From: Chitinophagaceae bacterium UBA1931
Lineage (GTDB): Bacteria; Bacteroidota; Bacteroidia; Chitinophagales; Chitinophagaceae
Assembly (NCBI GenBank): GCA_002337125.1
Contig: DDFJ01000001.1
Coordinates: 186,001 to 250,000 of the forward strand
Direction of reading: 5' to 3'
Length of the DNA: 64,000 nt
Both the position numbers and the translations under genes were made by a program. This document shows positions 32,877-41,729 of this stretch, in pieces. The first letter of the stretch is position 1. The number at the start of each line of letters is the position of its first letter. Under the pieces are notes generated by a model, which had not been told where the DNA came from, searched no databases, and saw only the letters and a list, made by a program, of their open reading frames with translations.

Positions 32877-34103
32877 ATGGAAGACCAGAAACCCTCTCCA
32901 TTCAACAGGCGTAAATTTTTAATCAATGTTGCTAAAGTAGCAGGAGTTGGTGCTGTTGGGTATGTCTATTTCACTGGTATCAGGAATGATGTATCAGAAG
33001 TTCCGCCACCGCCTATTGGTAAACATATTTTTCTTACTCAACCTTACTTGTATTCTGTTCAGCCAGATGTAATGTATGTGCGCTGTATATCCAACCTGCA
33101 AAGCCTAAGCTGGGTTGAATATGGCGAAACAAGAAATCTTGGCGGGAAAGCATTTTCTGTAACAGATGGGTTTATCAATGCCAATAATCGTATTCATGAA
33201 ATAGCGCTGGAAAATTTAAAACCAGGCAAAACATATTATTACCGTGTTGCTTCAAAACAAATAAATGAATTTGAAAATGAAGAAACCATTCAGTTTGGTG
33301 AAACTATTTACAGCGCTGTATTCAGTTTTACACTTCCTGCAGAAAAAGAATCTGAATCAAGCTGGTTAATGTTGAATGATATTCATGATCGTCCTGAATC
33401 ATTTGCTCAGCTTTTTAAACTGAACAAAGACGAGCCGTTTGATTATGTTTTTCTTAATGGAGATATGTTTGATTTTATTGCAGGCGAAGAACAAATCATT
33501 GAACATTTAATTAAACCCTGTACAGGTGTGTTTGCTTCACAAAAGCCAATGATTTTTCAAAGAGGTAATCATGAAATACGGGGAAGTTTTAACTGGCATC
33601 TCAAAGATTATTTTTCCGCTCCGCAAAAGCAATACTTCACATATCATTCCGGGCCTGTATTTATAATAGTGCTTGATACAGGCGAAGAACAGATTGATAT
33701 GGATTTTGACAGGTTTGACTCTTATCGTGAAAAGCAGGCACTGTGGCTGGAAAAAATTATGCAATCGGAAGAATATAAAACAGCAAAGTACAAAGTGGTA
33801 AAGATGCATATTCCACCATATTATTCATTTGATCAGAAAGGTTCCCGCCACTGTAAAAAAGTTTTTTCTCCATTGTTTGATCAATACAAAATTGATCTTG
33901 TCATTGCTGGTCATACACATACCTATGGTGTACATCCTCCGGTAAAAGGTCAGCATGATTACCCAATTGTTATTGGCGGCGGACCAATTCCCGGCAACCG
34001 CACCTTAATTAAAGTAAAAGCAAACCAGGAGCAGTTGCACCTGCAAATGCTGAAAGATGATGGTTCGCTTGTTGGTGAGTATAAAATAAAAGCCGGCAGG
34101 TAA
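32877..34103 (+). CDS. Tat-exported metallophosphoesterase (purple acid phosphatase-like)
   Basis: The protein has 408 residues. NRRKFLINVAK with a following hydrophobic stretch is a twin-arginine signal. After a fibronectin-like N-terminal domain (about 45-160, ending VFSFTLPA) the calcineurin-like metal-binding motifs appear in order: NDIHD, NGDMFD, QRGNHEIRG, KMHIPPY and AGHTHTYGVH. Tat export fits a metal cofactor loaded in the cytoplasm. The enzyme should be a periplasmic or surface phosphatase or phosphodiesterase. The heptad tract and the GNAT gene follow within 40 nt. Confidence 0.9.
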   Translation: MEDQKPSPFNRRKFLINVAKVAGVGAVGYVYFTGIRNDVSEVPPPPIGKHIFLTQPYLYSVQPDVMYVRCISNLQSLSWVEYGETRNLGGKAFSVTDGFINANNRIHEIALENLKPGKTYYYRVASKQINEFENEETIQFGETIYSAVFSFTLPAEKESESSWLMLNDIHDRPESFAQLFKLNKDEPFDYVFLNGDMFDFIAGEEQIIEHLIKPCTGVFASQKPMIFQRGNHEIRGSFNWHLKDYFSAPQKQYFTYHSGPVFIIVLDTGEEQIDMDFDRFDSYREKQALWLEKIMQSEEYKTAKYKVVKMHIPPYYSFDQKGSRHCKKVFSPLFDQYKIDLVIAGHTHTYGVHPPVKGQHDYPIVIGGGPIPGNRTLIKVKANQEQLHLQMLKDDGSLVGEYKIKAGR

Positions 34104-34110
34104 AACGTTC

Positions 34111-34138
34111 TGCTATTTGATATTTCGTATTTTGTACG
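34111..34138. repeat. Short heptanucleotide tract directly before the GNAT gene
   Basis: Four 7-mers, TGCTATT TGATATT TCGTATT TTGTACG, fill most of the 36-bp gap between two genes and end 1 base before the ATG. Three share TNNTATT. It resembles the other heptad tracts in period but not in unit sequence. Confidence 0.55.
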
Positions 34139-34139
34139 C

Positions 34140-35264
34140 ATGGAAATCCACATTGAAACTGTTGATACCAAAAAGCAGTTAAAGGATTTTGTGTGGTTTG
34201 GTATCAACTTGTACAAAGATTGCGCTTTTGCCGCCCCTCCGTTATTCTTCGACGACTTCTCTGTTTTAAACAAAGACAGCAACCCATCAGCAAGGATAAT
34301 GGAAACAAAATATTTCATCGCAAGACGAAATAATAAAATCGTTGGCCGCATAGCTGCAATCATCAATCCTATTGCCAATAAGCATTTTAATAAAGCGCAT
34401 GCAAGGTTTGGCTGGTTTGAATGTGTCAATGATCTCACTGTTGCAAAGGCTTTGTTTGAAAGTGCAGAAAACTGGGCAAGAAGCAAAGGAATGACACATG
34501 TGCAGGGCCCACTAGGCTTTACTGATTTTGACCAGGAAGGAATGGTGGTGGAAGGATTTGATCAGTTGGCAACATTGGTTGGCAAATACAATTATCCTTA
34601 CTTGCCGGAACTTACAGAACAATGTGGCTATGTAAAAGATACTGACTGGAATGAATTCCAGATTGCCTTACCTGAACGTTTGCCCGATAATTATTACCGC
34701 TCTGCAGCAATTGTACAGGAGAAATACAAAGTAAAAGCTGTAACAGAAAAACGAAAGAAAGTTCTTGTAAAGAAATACGGATTTAAAATTTTTGGTTTGC
34801 TCAATATCTGTTACAAAGAGTTGTATAATTTCTCATTTCTTTCTGAGGAGCAGATTGCATTCTACATCAAAACTTATTTCTCTTTTTTTCAAACCGATTT
34901 ACTGAGTATTGTTGTGGATGAACAGGATGAAGTAGTCGCACTAGGTATAACTATGCCAAGTCTTTCGCTTGCATTACAGAAAGCCAAAGGAAAACTGTTC
35001 CCAACAGGCTGGTGGCATTTATTAAAAGCACTCCGTAAAAATGATAAGGTGGATATGTATCTCATAGCTGTACATCCAAAATATCAAAATAAAGGACTTA
35101 CGTCTATTGTGTTTACAGAGTTGTTTGATGTGTTCAGGAAACGTGGATTTAAAGTTGCAGAAACCAATGCTGAGTTAGAAGATAATAATAAGGTCATGTC
35201 TCTGTGGACAGAATTTAATCCTGTGCGGCATAAAAAAAGAAGGTGCTATATTAAACAACTGTAA
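34140..35264 (+). CDS. GNAT-like N-acetyltransferase protein
   Basis: The protein has 374 residues and no signal. The N-terminal part (about 1-130) has MEIHIETVDTKKQLKDFVWF and IARRNNKIVGRIAAIINPIA. The C-terminal part has the acetyl-CoA loop-like VHPKYQNKGLTSIVFTELFD and ends AETNAELEDNNKVMSLWTEF. This matches a two-domain GNAT family widespread in Bacteroidota without known substrate. ATG follows the heptad tract with no clear ribosome-binding site. It lies 36 nt after the phosphatase gene, possibly in one transcript. Confidence 0.85.
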   Translation: MEIHIETVDTKKQLKDFVWFGINLYKDCAFAAPPLFFDDFSVLNKDSNPSARIMETKYFIARRNNKIVGRIAAIINPIANKHFNKAHARFGWFECVNDLTVAKALFESAENWARSKGMTHVQGPLGFTDFDQEGMVVEGFDQLATLVGKYNYPYLPELTEQCGYVKDTDWNEFQIALPERLPDNYYRSAAIVQEKYKVKAVTEKRKKVLVKKYGFKIFGLLNICYKELYNFSFLSEEQIAFYIKTYFSFFQTDLLSIVVDEQDEVVALGITMPSLSLALQKAKGKLFPTGWWHLLKALRKNDKVDMYLIAVHPKYQNKGLTSIVFTELFDVFRKRGFKVAETNAELEDNNKVMSLWTEFNPVRHKKRRCYIKQL

Positions 35265-35276
35265 TTAATGCAGCAT

Positions 35277-35906
35277 TTAATATTCAAAACTTACAATTCG
35301 GCCATCACCCATCATTTCAGCAATAAACTGATCGTGGTTTTTTTCAAGACCATTCGATTCCCATTTAGAAGTTAACAAGCTGTCTTCTTTTAATTGATTC
35401 ACCAGCCTGTGCTTTAAATGATGTTTCTGAAACACCTGTTCAATCGATTTGGCAGCAGCAGGGGAATAGCTGCATTTAATAGTATATACTTTCGATTGGT
35501 TCAGCCTGTCAATCATGTGTTCAATATAGGGCAGCAGTGCAAGTACCAGCAGTATAAGAATGCTTGCGTATGCAGCAGCTAAGTAATTACCACTTCCAAT
35601 ACTCATACCCACAGCCGCAACTGCCCAGATGGTGGCAGCAGTTGTAATACCGTTAATTCTGTTCTCTCCACGAAAAATAACTCCTGCACCAAGAAAACCA
35701 ATACCTGTTACAATATTAGAAGCAATACGATCGGGACTGTTGGGTGTACCAATATGCATCGACATCAGCGTAAATAAACAGGAACCCATCGAAATCATAA
35801 TCATTGTACGGAAACCGGCCGATTTGCTGCGGTACTCTCTTTCAGCACCAACAATTCCACCCCATAATGCAGCAAGGAAAAATTGAAGAAGTATTTCGTA
35901 ATCCAT
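35277..35906 (-). CDS. MgtC/SapB family membrane protein
   Basis: The protein has 209 residues. Four hydrophobic segments (about 5-21, 33-52, 66-90 and 104-128) contain the family blocks WGGIVGAEREYRSKSAGFRT, IGFLGAGVIFR and ITTAATIWAVAAVGMSIGSG. A C-terminal ACT-like cytoplasmic domain of about 70 residues follows. MgtC proteins are linked with growth in low magnesium and, in pathogens, with survival in macrophages; here no Mg transporter is adjacent. It converges on the GNAT gene with a 12-bp gap. Confidence 0.93.
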   Translation of the reverse strand: MDYEILLQFFLAALWGGIVGAEREYRSKSAGFRTMIMISMGSCLFTLMSMHIGTPNSPDRIASNIVTGIGFLGAGVIFRGENRINGITTAATIWAVAAVGMSIGSGNYLAAAYASILILLVLALLPYIEHMIDRLNQSKVYTIKCSYSPAAAKSIEQVFQKHHLKHRLVNQLKEDSLLTSKWESNGLEKNHDQFIAEMMGDGRIVSFEY

Positions 35907-36207
35907 AGATAAAAGTTGTCAATGAATGTACTTTATTTCATTCAGAAAACAGCAGATTCGCTTCAGTTGTTTGTTGCATAAAATTGCATCATCAACACAA
36001 AAAATTGCAACTAATCAATATCATCTTTGGATGAATGGTTACTGACCATGATTAGTTTTTTTCTTGCCTTACATCATTCTTTGCCCCATACCACCCGTCT
36101 ACTTTTACGCCCGAAATTAAAAGTTCACTAGTAAACAAGGAAAACAGCTGGTAATTTGCTTGCCGTAAACTTTTTTCCTTCACTCAATTTTTAAAAAAAA
36201 TTATACA
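35907..36207. other. Spacer upstream of the pyruvate phosphate dikinase gene
   Basis: This 301-bp region between divergent genes must carry promoters for both. I found TTG and CTTTG-like pieces but no pair with good spacing. No gene or repeat was seen. Confidence 0.35.
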
Positions 36208-38985
36208 ATGGCAACTGTTAAGAAAGCAACCAAGTATGTGTATTCATTTGGCGGCGGCAAAGCCGACGGTAATGAATCAATGAAGAATCTTTTGGGTGGT
36301 AAAGGCGCAAACCTGGCTGAAATGGCGGGTCATCAAAAACTCCGTTTACCCGTTCCTCCCGGTTTTACAGTAACTACAGATGTTTGTACATATTACTACG
36401 CAAACAAAAAAACATATCCAAAGGTTCTTGTTGCACAGGTACAGGAAGCTCTTGCTAAAATGGAAAAAATCACTGGTAAGAAATTCGGTGATGAAAAAAA
36501 TCCTTTATTGTTATCCGTTCGTTCTGGTGCACGTAAGAGTATGCCCGGTATGATGGAAACAGTATTGAACGTTGGTCTCAATGAAAAAACAATCAAAGGT
36601 ATCATTGCTCAAAGCGGTAACGAACGTTTTGCTTATGATGCTTACCGTCGTTTAATTATGATGTATGCCGATGTGGTAATGGAAAAAGCAGCAGGTATTG
36701 AACCAAAAGGTGGTAAAGGTATCCGTAAGCTTCTTGATGAAAAACTGGAAGCCATCAAACATAAAAAAGGTTATGCAAGTGATACTGATCTTACAGTTGA
36801 TGAACTGAAAGCACTTGTTGTTGATTATAAAAAAACAGTAAAGAAAGTTTTAGGTGTTGAATTCCCCGATGATCCAATGCAGCAAATGTGGGGTGGTATC
36901 GGCGCTGTATTTGCAAGCTGGAATGGTAAGCGTGCAATTGAATACCGTCGTATCGAAAAAATTCCACACGAATGGGGTACAGCTGTAAACGTACAGGCAA
37001 TGGTATTTGGTAACATGGGCGATGATTGTTGCACAGGTGTTGCCTTTTCTCGTAACCCCGGCAGTGGTGAAAACAAATTCTATGGTGAATACCTGGTAAA
37101 TGCACAAGGTGAAGACGTAGTGGCAGGTATCAGAACTCCCGCACCTATCAACGAATATTCTAAAAACGATCAGAGCAAGCATTTCAAAACACTGGAAAAG
37201 TTAATGCCTGCTATGTATAAAGAACTGTTTGCAATCCAGCGCAGACTTGAACTGCACTACCACGATATGCAGGATATTGAGTTCACTATTGAAAAAGGAA
37301 AACTCTACATGCTGCAATGCCGTGTTGGTAAACGCAATGGTGTGGCTGCAGTACGTATGGCAACTGAAATGGTGAAAGAAAAACTCATTGATGCTAAAAC
37401 TGCATTAATGCGTGTAGCACCAAACCAGTTAGTTGAACTGTTGTTGCCAATGCTCGATCCTAAAGCTGAAATTACACAACCTGTTATTGCAAAAGGTTTG
37501 CCTGCAGGTCCCGGTGGTGCAAAAGGCCGTGTGGTATTCTCTTCTGCCGATGCAGTTGAATGGGCTTCTAAAGGCGAAAAAGTAATCCTCGTTCGTGAAG
37601 AAACTTCACCTGAAGATGTGGATGGTATGCACAAAGCACAGGCTATCTTAACTACCAAAGGTGGTATGACCAGTCACGCTGCACTCGTTGCCCGTGGTTG
37701 GGGTAAATGCTGTATCGTTGGTTGTGGTGATATTGAAATCCATGCTGATGCTAAAAACTTCCACGCAAAAGGTGGCGTGGTAATTAAAGAAGGCGACTGG
37801 ATCAGCTTAAATGGTACAAAAGGTTTAGTGTACGAAGGCAGTATGGCTTTAGTTGATATTGATATTGATAAAAACCAATCATATAAAGATTTAATGAAAC
37901 TGGTTGACCAGTTCAAACAAATCGGCGTACGTGCAAATGCTGAAACTCCTGAAGATGCAACACATGCAGCTAAGTTTGGAGCAGAAGGTATTGGCTTGTT
38001 CCGTACTGAGCACATGTTCTATGGCGAAGGAAGTGAAGAACCACTGTTCCAGTTACGTAAAATGATTGTAAGTAAAACTGAAAAAGAAAGAAGAGTAGCA
38101 CTCAACGATCTGTTTAAGTTTGTGAAGAAAGATGTGAAGGATACACTCAATGTAATGAAAGGTCATCCTGTAACCATCCGTCTTCTCGATCCACCACTGC
38201 ACGAGTTTGTTCCTCATGATGCTGAAAAATTACAGCAGTTAAGTAAAGAACTCGGTATCCGCATGAGTGTGTTGAAACGTCGTGTATTGGCATTGCATGA
38301 AAATAACCCAATGCTTGGTCACCGTGGTGTACGTTTGGGTATCAGCTATCCTGAAATTACAGAAATGCAGATCAGGGCAATCTTTGAAGCAACTGCTGAG
38401 TTAACAAAAGCAGGTAAAAAAGCACTTCCTGAAATCATGATTCCTGTAACATGTTCAGTAAACGAACTTATTCACCAGCGTAAAATAGTTGACCAGGTGT
38501 ATAAGGAAGTTTGCGAAAAAATGAAAGTGAAAAATATTCCGTTCCTCTTTGGTACAATGATCGAAATTCCAAGAGCTGCATTAAAAGCTGCTCAAATGGC
38601 TGAAGCTGCCGACTTCTTCAGCTTTGGTACCAACGATCTTACACAAATGAGCTTTGGTTTCAGCCGTGATGATATTGGTGGTTTCTTACCAAATTATCTC
38701 GATCAGAAAATCCTTGCTGATGATCCGTTCCAGACAATTGACCAGGATGGTATCGGCGAACTCATCAAGTTTGGTACAGAACGTGGCCGCATCACCAAAC
38801 CAAATCTCAAAGTAGGTATCTGCGGTGAGCATGGTGGCGATCCTGAAAGCGTTAAATTCTGTCACAGAATTGGAATGAACTACGTAAGCTGTTCACCATT
38901 CCGTGTACCAATTGCACGTCTTGCAGCAGCACAGGCCGCTATTGAAACACCAAGAAAAGCCGTTGCTAAAAAAGGAAAGAAATAA
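36208..38985 (+). CDS. ppdK: Pyruvate, phosphate dikinase
   Basis: The enzyme has 925 residues, close to the usual 870-900 plus a Lys-rich tail. It interconverts pyruvate, ATP and phosphate with phosphoenolpyruvate, AMP and diphosphate. The nucleotide-binding N-terminus shows LLGGKGANLAEMAG and RSGARKSMPGMMETVLNVGL. The swivelling His domain has KGGMTSHAALVARGWG with His490, and the PEP domain has EGIGLFRTEHMF and the terminal GICGEHGGDP with Cys872. The enzyme is cytosolic and may serve gluconeogenesis or diphosphate-linked glycolysis. The gene is a single unit with its own terminator. Confidence 0.97.
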   Translation: MATVKKATKYVYSFGGGKADGNESMKNLLGGKGANLAEMAGHQKLRLPVPPGFTVTTDVCTYYYANKKTYPKVLVAQVQEALAKMEKITGKKFGDEKNPLLLSVRSGARKSMPGMMETVLNVGLNEKTIKGIIAQSGNERFAYDAYRRLIMMYADVVMEKAAGIEPKGGKGIRKLLDEKLEAIKHKKGYASDTDLTVDELKALVVDYKKTVKKVLGVEFPDDPMQQMWGGIGAVFASWNGKRAIEYRRIEKIPHEWGTAVNVQAMVFGNMGDDCCTGVAFSRNPGSGENKFYGEYLVNAQGEDVVAGIRTPAPINEYSKNDQSKHFKTLEKLMPAMYKELFAIQRRLELHYHDMQDIEFTIEKGKLYMLQCRVGKRNGVAAVRMATEMVKEKLIDAKTALMRVAPNQLVELLLPMLDPKAEITQPVIAKGLPAGPGGAKGRVVFSSADAVEWASKGEKVILVREETSPEDVDGMHKAQAILTTKGGMTSHAALVARGWGKCCIVGCGDIEIHADAKNFHAKGGVVIKEGDWISLNGTKGLVYEGSMALVDIDIDKNQSYKDLMKLVDQFKQIGVRANAETPEDATHAAKFGAEGIGLFRTEHMFYGEGSEEPLFQLRKMIVSKTEKERRVALNDLFKFVKKDVKDTLNVMKGHPVTIRLLDPPLHEFVPHDAEKLQQLSKELGIRMSVLKRRVLALHENNPMLGHRGVRLGISYPEITEMQIRAIFEATAELTKAGKKALPEIMIPVTCSVNELIHQRKIVDQVYKEVCEKMKVKNIPFLFGTMIEIPRAALKAAQMAEAADFFSFGTNDLTQMSFGFSRDDIGGFLPNYLDQKILADDPFQTIDQDGIGELIKFGTERGRITKPNLKVGICGEHGGDPESVKFCHRIGMNYVSCSPFRVPIARLAAAQAAIETPRKAVAKKGKK

Positions 38986-39010
38986 TCCTCGACACTTGTG
39001 AAATAAACTA

Positions 39011-39032
39011 AAGGCCACCCTCGGGTGGCCTT
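39011..39032 (+). terminator. Terminator after ppdK
   Basis: Arms AAGGCCACCC and GGGTGGCCTT overlap a short CTCG centre; the stem is followed by TTGTT. It is 25 bp after the ppdK stop. Confidence 0.8.
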
Positions 39033-39195
39033 TGTTATGAGAGGCAGTTTTTGTAGCAGGGGCTGGTACTGCTATAAAGCTTCCGTTGCGTCGCACTCTT
39101 TTACGTCCTGTAATTCTATGCAGCTGTAAAACTAAAATTTACTTTAACTTAGTTTTTCATGTACGTTAAACACCACTAACCACATCAAATCAAAA

Positions 39196-41575
39196 ATGAA
39201 GCTTTACGAAAAACTGCAACAGGCAAGAACAGAAGAAGATGTAAAAGATGCTTATATAAAAGCACTGGGATTAAAAGGCTACAGCAAAAACCTCATTGAT
39301 ATTCAAACAAAGGAAATCTGGTTCGAGGCAAAAGATACAGGAAAGCATTCCACGTACCAGATGTTTACACAGTTAATGCATTATGTACAGCAGGCGTTGA
39401 ATAAAGGCGAATATGTACCACCATTCCTTTGCGTAATTGATACAAAAAAAGCTGCACTCATGAAAAGCAGTGATGTGCTGCCTTTTCTTGAAAAGAAAAC
39501 AATTAAATGGGGCAAAAGTGCAAGCAGTTACACACAGGAGGCATTAGATGCTATTTCAGCACACATTGGTACTCACTTTGTAAGTTTTAAAATTGAAACT
39601 CACGAAGAAGAGTTTATCAGCACCATAAAAAACGCCATTAAAAGCGGCGACATCATCCGCACACAAATTACCCCCGACAACCTGAAACAGGTATTTGATA
39701 AATGGGTAAAAATGATTGGCAACGAAATTAAAGGTGTGGAACAGGACGATTACGCACTCTTGTTTTTTGCCGATATTATGAGCGATGGCACAATCAGCAC
39801 GCATGCAAACTTACCCCCTGAGTTACTGCATAAAAACGGTGCTCCCGTTTTTAGTCTTGAAGGCAAGCTTTACGAACTTGGTAATAAAGAAGGTTACCGC
39901 CAGTTCTGGACAATTTATCACCGCCCTCCAAAACAGGAATACCGCAACTATTTGCTCGAACGCAGGGACAGTCTTATACCGCTTGATGAACGCAGTTTTA
40001 AAGGAGCTTACTACACACCGCTTGCAGTGGTTGATAAGGCTTACGATAAACTGGCCGAAACGCTTGGCAGCAACTGGCAGGAAAAATACATTGTTTGGGA
40101 TATGTGTTGTGGTGTGGGCAACCTGGAAGTAAAACACAGCAACCCCCGTAATATATTTATGAGCACGCTCGACCAGGCCGATGTGGATGTAATGAAAGCT
40201 ACAAAAACCTGTGCTGCTGCAACAAGATTTCAGTACGACTACCTCAACGATGATATTACTGACGATGGAAAAATAGATTATTCAATTACCAATAAAGTAC
40301 CTGAAGCCTTACGCAAAGCAATTGCTGATGGGAAAAAGATTTTGGTGCTGATTAATCCTCCTTATGCAGAAAGTGGAAGTGGTGTTGAAAGTGGAAACAA
40401 AGAAGGTGTTGCCACTACAAAAATGTCCAACTTCATGGATGAATATGGCTATTCGAGGAGAGAATTATTTGCTCAATTTTTGGTAAGAATAAAGAAAGAA
40501 ATACCAACTGCTACTGTGGCAATGTTTAGTACTTTAAAGTATGTAGTTGCTCCTAACTTCGAAGAATTTAGAGGGTTGTGGTATGCAAAATTTTTAGGTG
40601 GGTTTGCTGTTCATAATAAAGCATTTGACGGGTTGAAGGGAGATTTTCCAATTGGTTTTTTGATTTGGAATACTACGCAAAAAAACAATGATGTTATCAA
40701 GGAAATATCAATTGAAATAATAGATAAAAATGCTATACCAATTGGTGAAAAAACATTTTTCAATTGCCCAAACGAAGAATTACTAACAAAATGGGTAGAT
40801 AGACCTAAAGCAAATAAGCAAGATGCCATCCCTTTAAAAAATGCGATATCACCTGCAACTAAGTCTAAAGATATTAGAGGTCTTTATTGGTCAGATAATG
40901 CGATCGGAAGTTTATATGCACATGCAAGTGATGTTCAAAATTCTCATCTTACAGCTTTGCTTTCATCTGGATATAGTAGCCCCGGTGCTTTTTTTGTAAC
41001 AGAAGAAAACCTTTGGCAGGCATCAATTATTTTCACTGTCAGAAAAATTATTAATAAAACCTACATGGCTTAATGACAGAGACCAGTTTCTTCAACCGTC
41101 TGAACCATTAACCGATGAGTTTAAAGACGATTGTTTAATATGGATGTTATTTAACAGGCAAAACAGAACAGCAAGCGCAAATGATTTGGAATGGAACGGT
41201 AAAAAGTGGAGCATCGTCAATCATTTTATTCCTTATACCGAAGAAGAAGTAAATTCCCCCGACAGGTTTGAAAGCGATTTTATGGTGCGCTATATGCAGG
41301 GCAAAACATTCAGCGATGAAGCAAAAGCAGTATTAGCCGAAGGTAAAAAATTATGGCAGGCATGCTTTGCACATACCGATGTACATACCGTAAGAGATGA
41401 ATTAAAATTAAACAGGGCCGATGTAGGTTGGTATCAAATACGCAAAGCATTACAGGCACGCAACAACAGCGGCGATTTTCCACCCGTATCATTCAAAGCA
41501 TTTGAAGAAGCATACAAAGCACTCACAGAAAAACTGCAGCCAATGGTATATCAACTGGGTTTTTTAAAAAATTAA
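39196..41575 (+). pseudogene. Frameshifted N6-adenine methyltransferase/restriction fusion (type IIG-like)
   Basis: The first frame runs 39196-41073 (625 codons). Sense then continues one base over: after WQASIIFTVRKII the downstream frame reads KPTWLNDRDQFLQPSEPL and on to 41575, so the intact protein would be about 793 residues. Motifs: AYYTPLAVVDKAYDKLA, VWDMCCGVGNLE (SAM motif I) and LINPPYAES (motif IV, Asn387) mark a gamma-class adenine methyltransferase. The N-terminus has IDIQTKEIWFEAKD, a possible D...ExK nuclease core, so one polypeptide may both cut and methylate. The break lies near A-runs at 41044-41058. No separate specificity or nuclease gene is nearby. The last half has lower G+C than the first. 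Confidence 0.82.
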
Positions 41576-41608
41576 ATCATTCTTCGTAAGTAATAACATC
41601 ATCACACC

Positions 41609-41698
41609 CGTCATTGCGAGGGTAAGCAGGCATTGTGTGTGTCCTGTGCCGAAGCCTGTCCGACAATAAAGGCGGGCAATCTATATCAAAGCGAAGAA
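41609..41698. repeat. Family A palindromic repeat, unit 7 (distant copy, 22-nt insert)
   Basis: CGTCATTGCGAGGGTAAGCAG starts the unit, which continues through GCCGAAGC, the insert CTGTCCGACAATAAAGGCGG, and CAATCT. It is followed by CAAAGCGAAGAAG and then nothing recognisable. The same upstream spacer fragment (TTCTTCGTAAG) as in the main array precedes it. It lies 34 bp after the frameshifted methyltransferase gene. Confidence 0.85.
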
Positions 41699-41729
41699 GC
41701 CCCTTCCCATCATGGTCGTTGCTTACAGC

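Noticed and set aside
35984..36029. Promoter pair upstream of ppdK (TTG and CATCTTTG)
   Set aside because: The boxes are 14 bp or 35 bp apart, outside the usual 16-23 bp range, so it is not called.
34140..38985. Long minus-strand frames opposite the GNAT, MgtC and ppdK genes
   Set aside because: They are antisense to well-supported genes and show no domain or signal features of their own.
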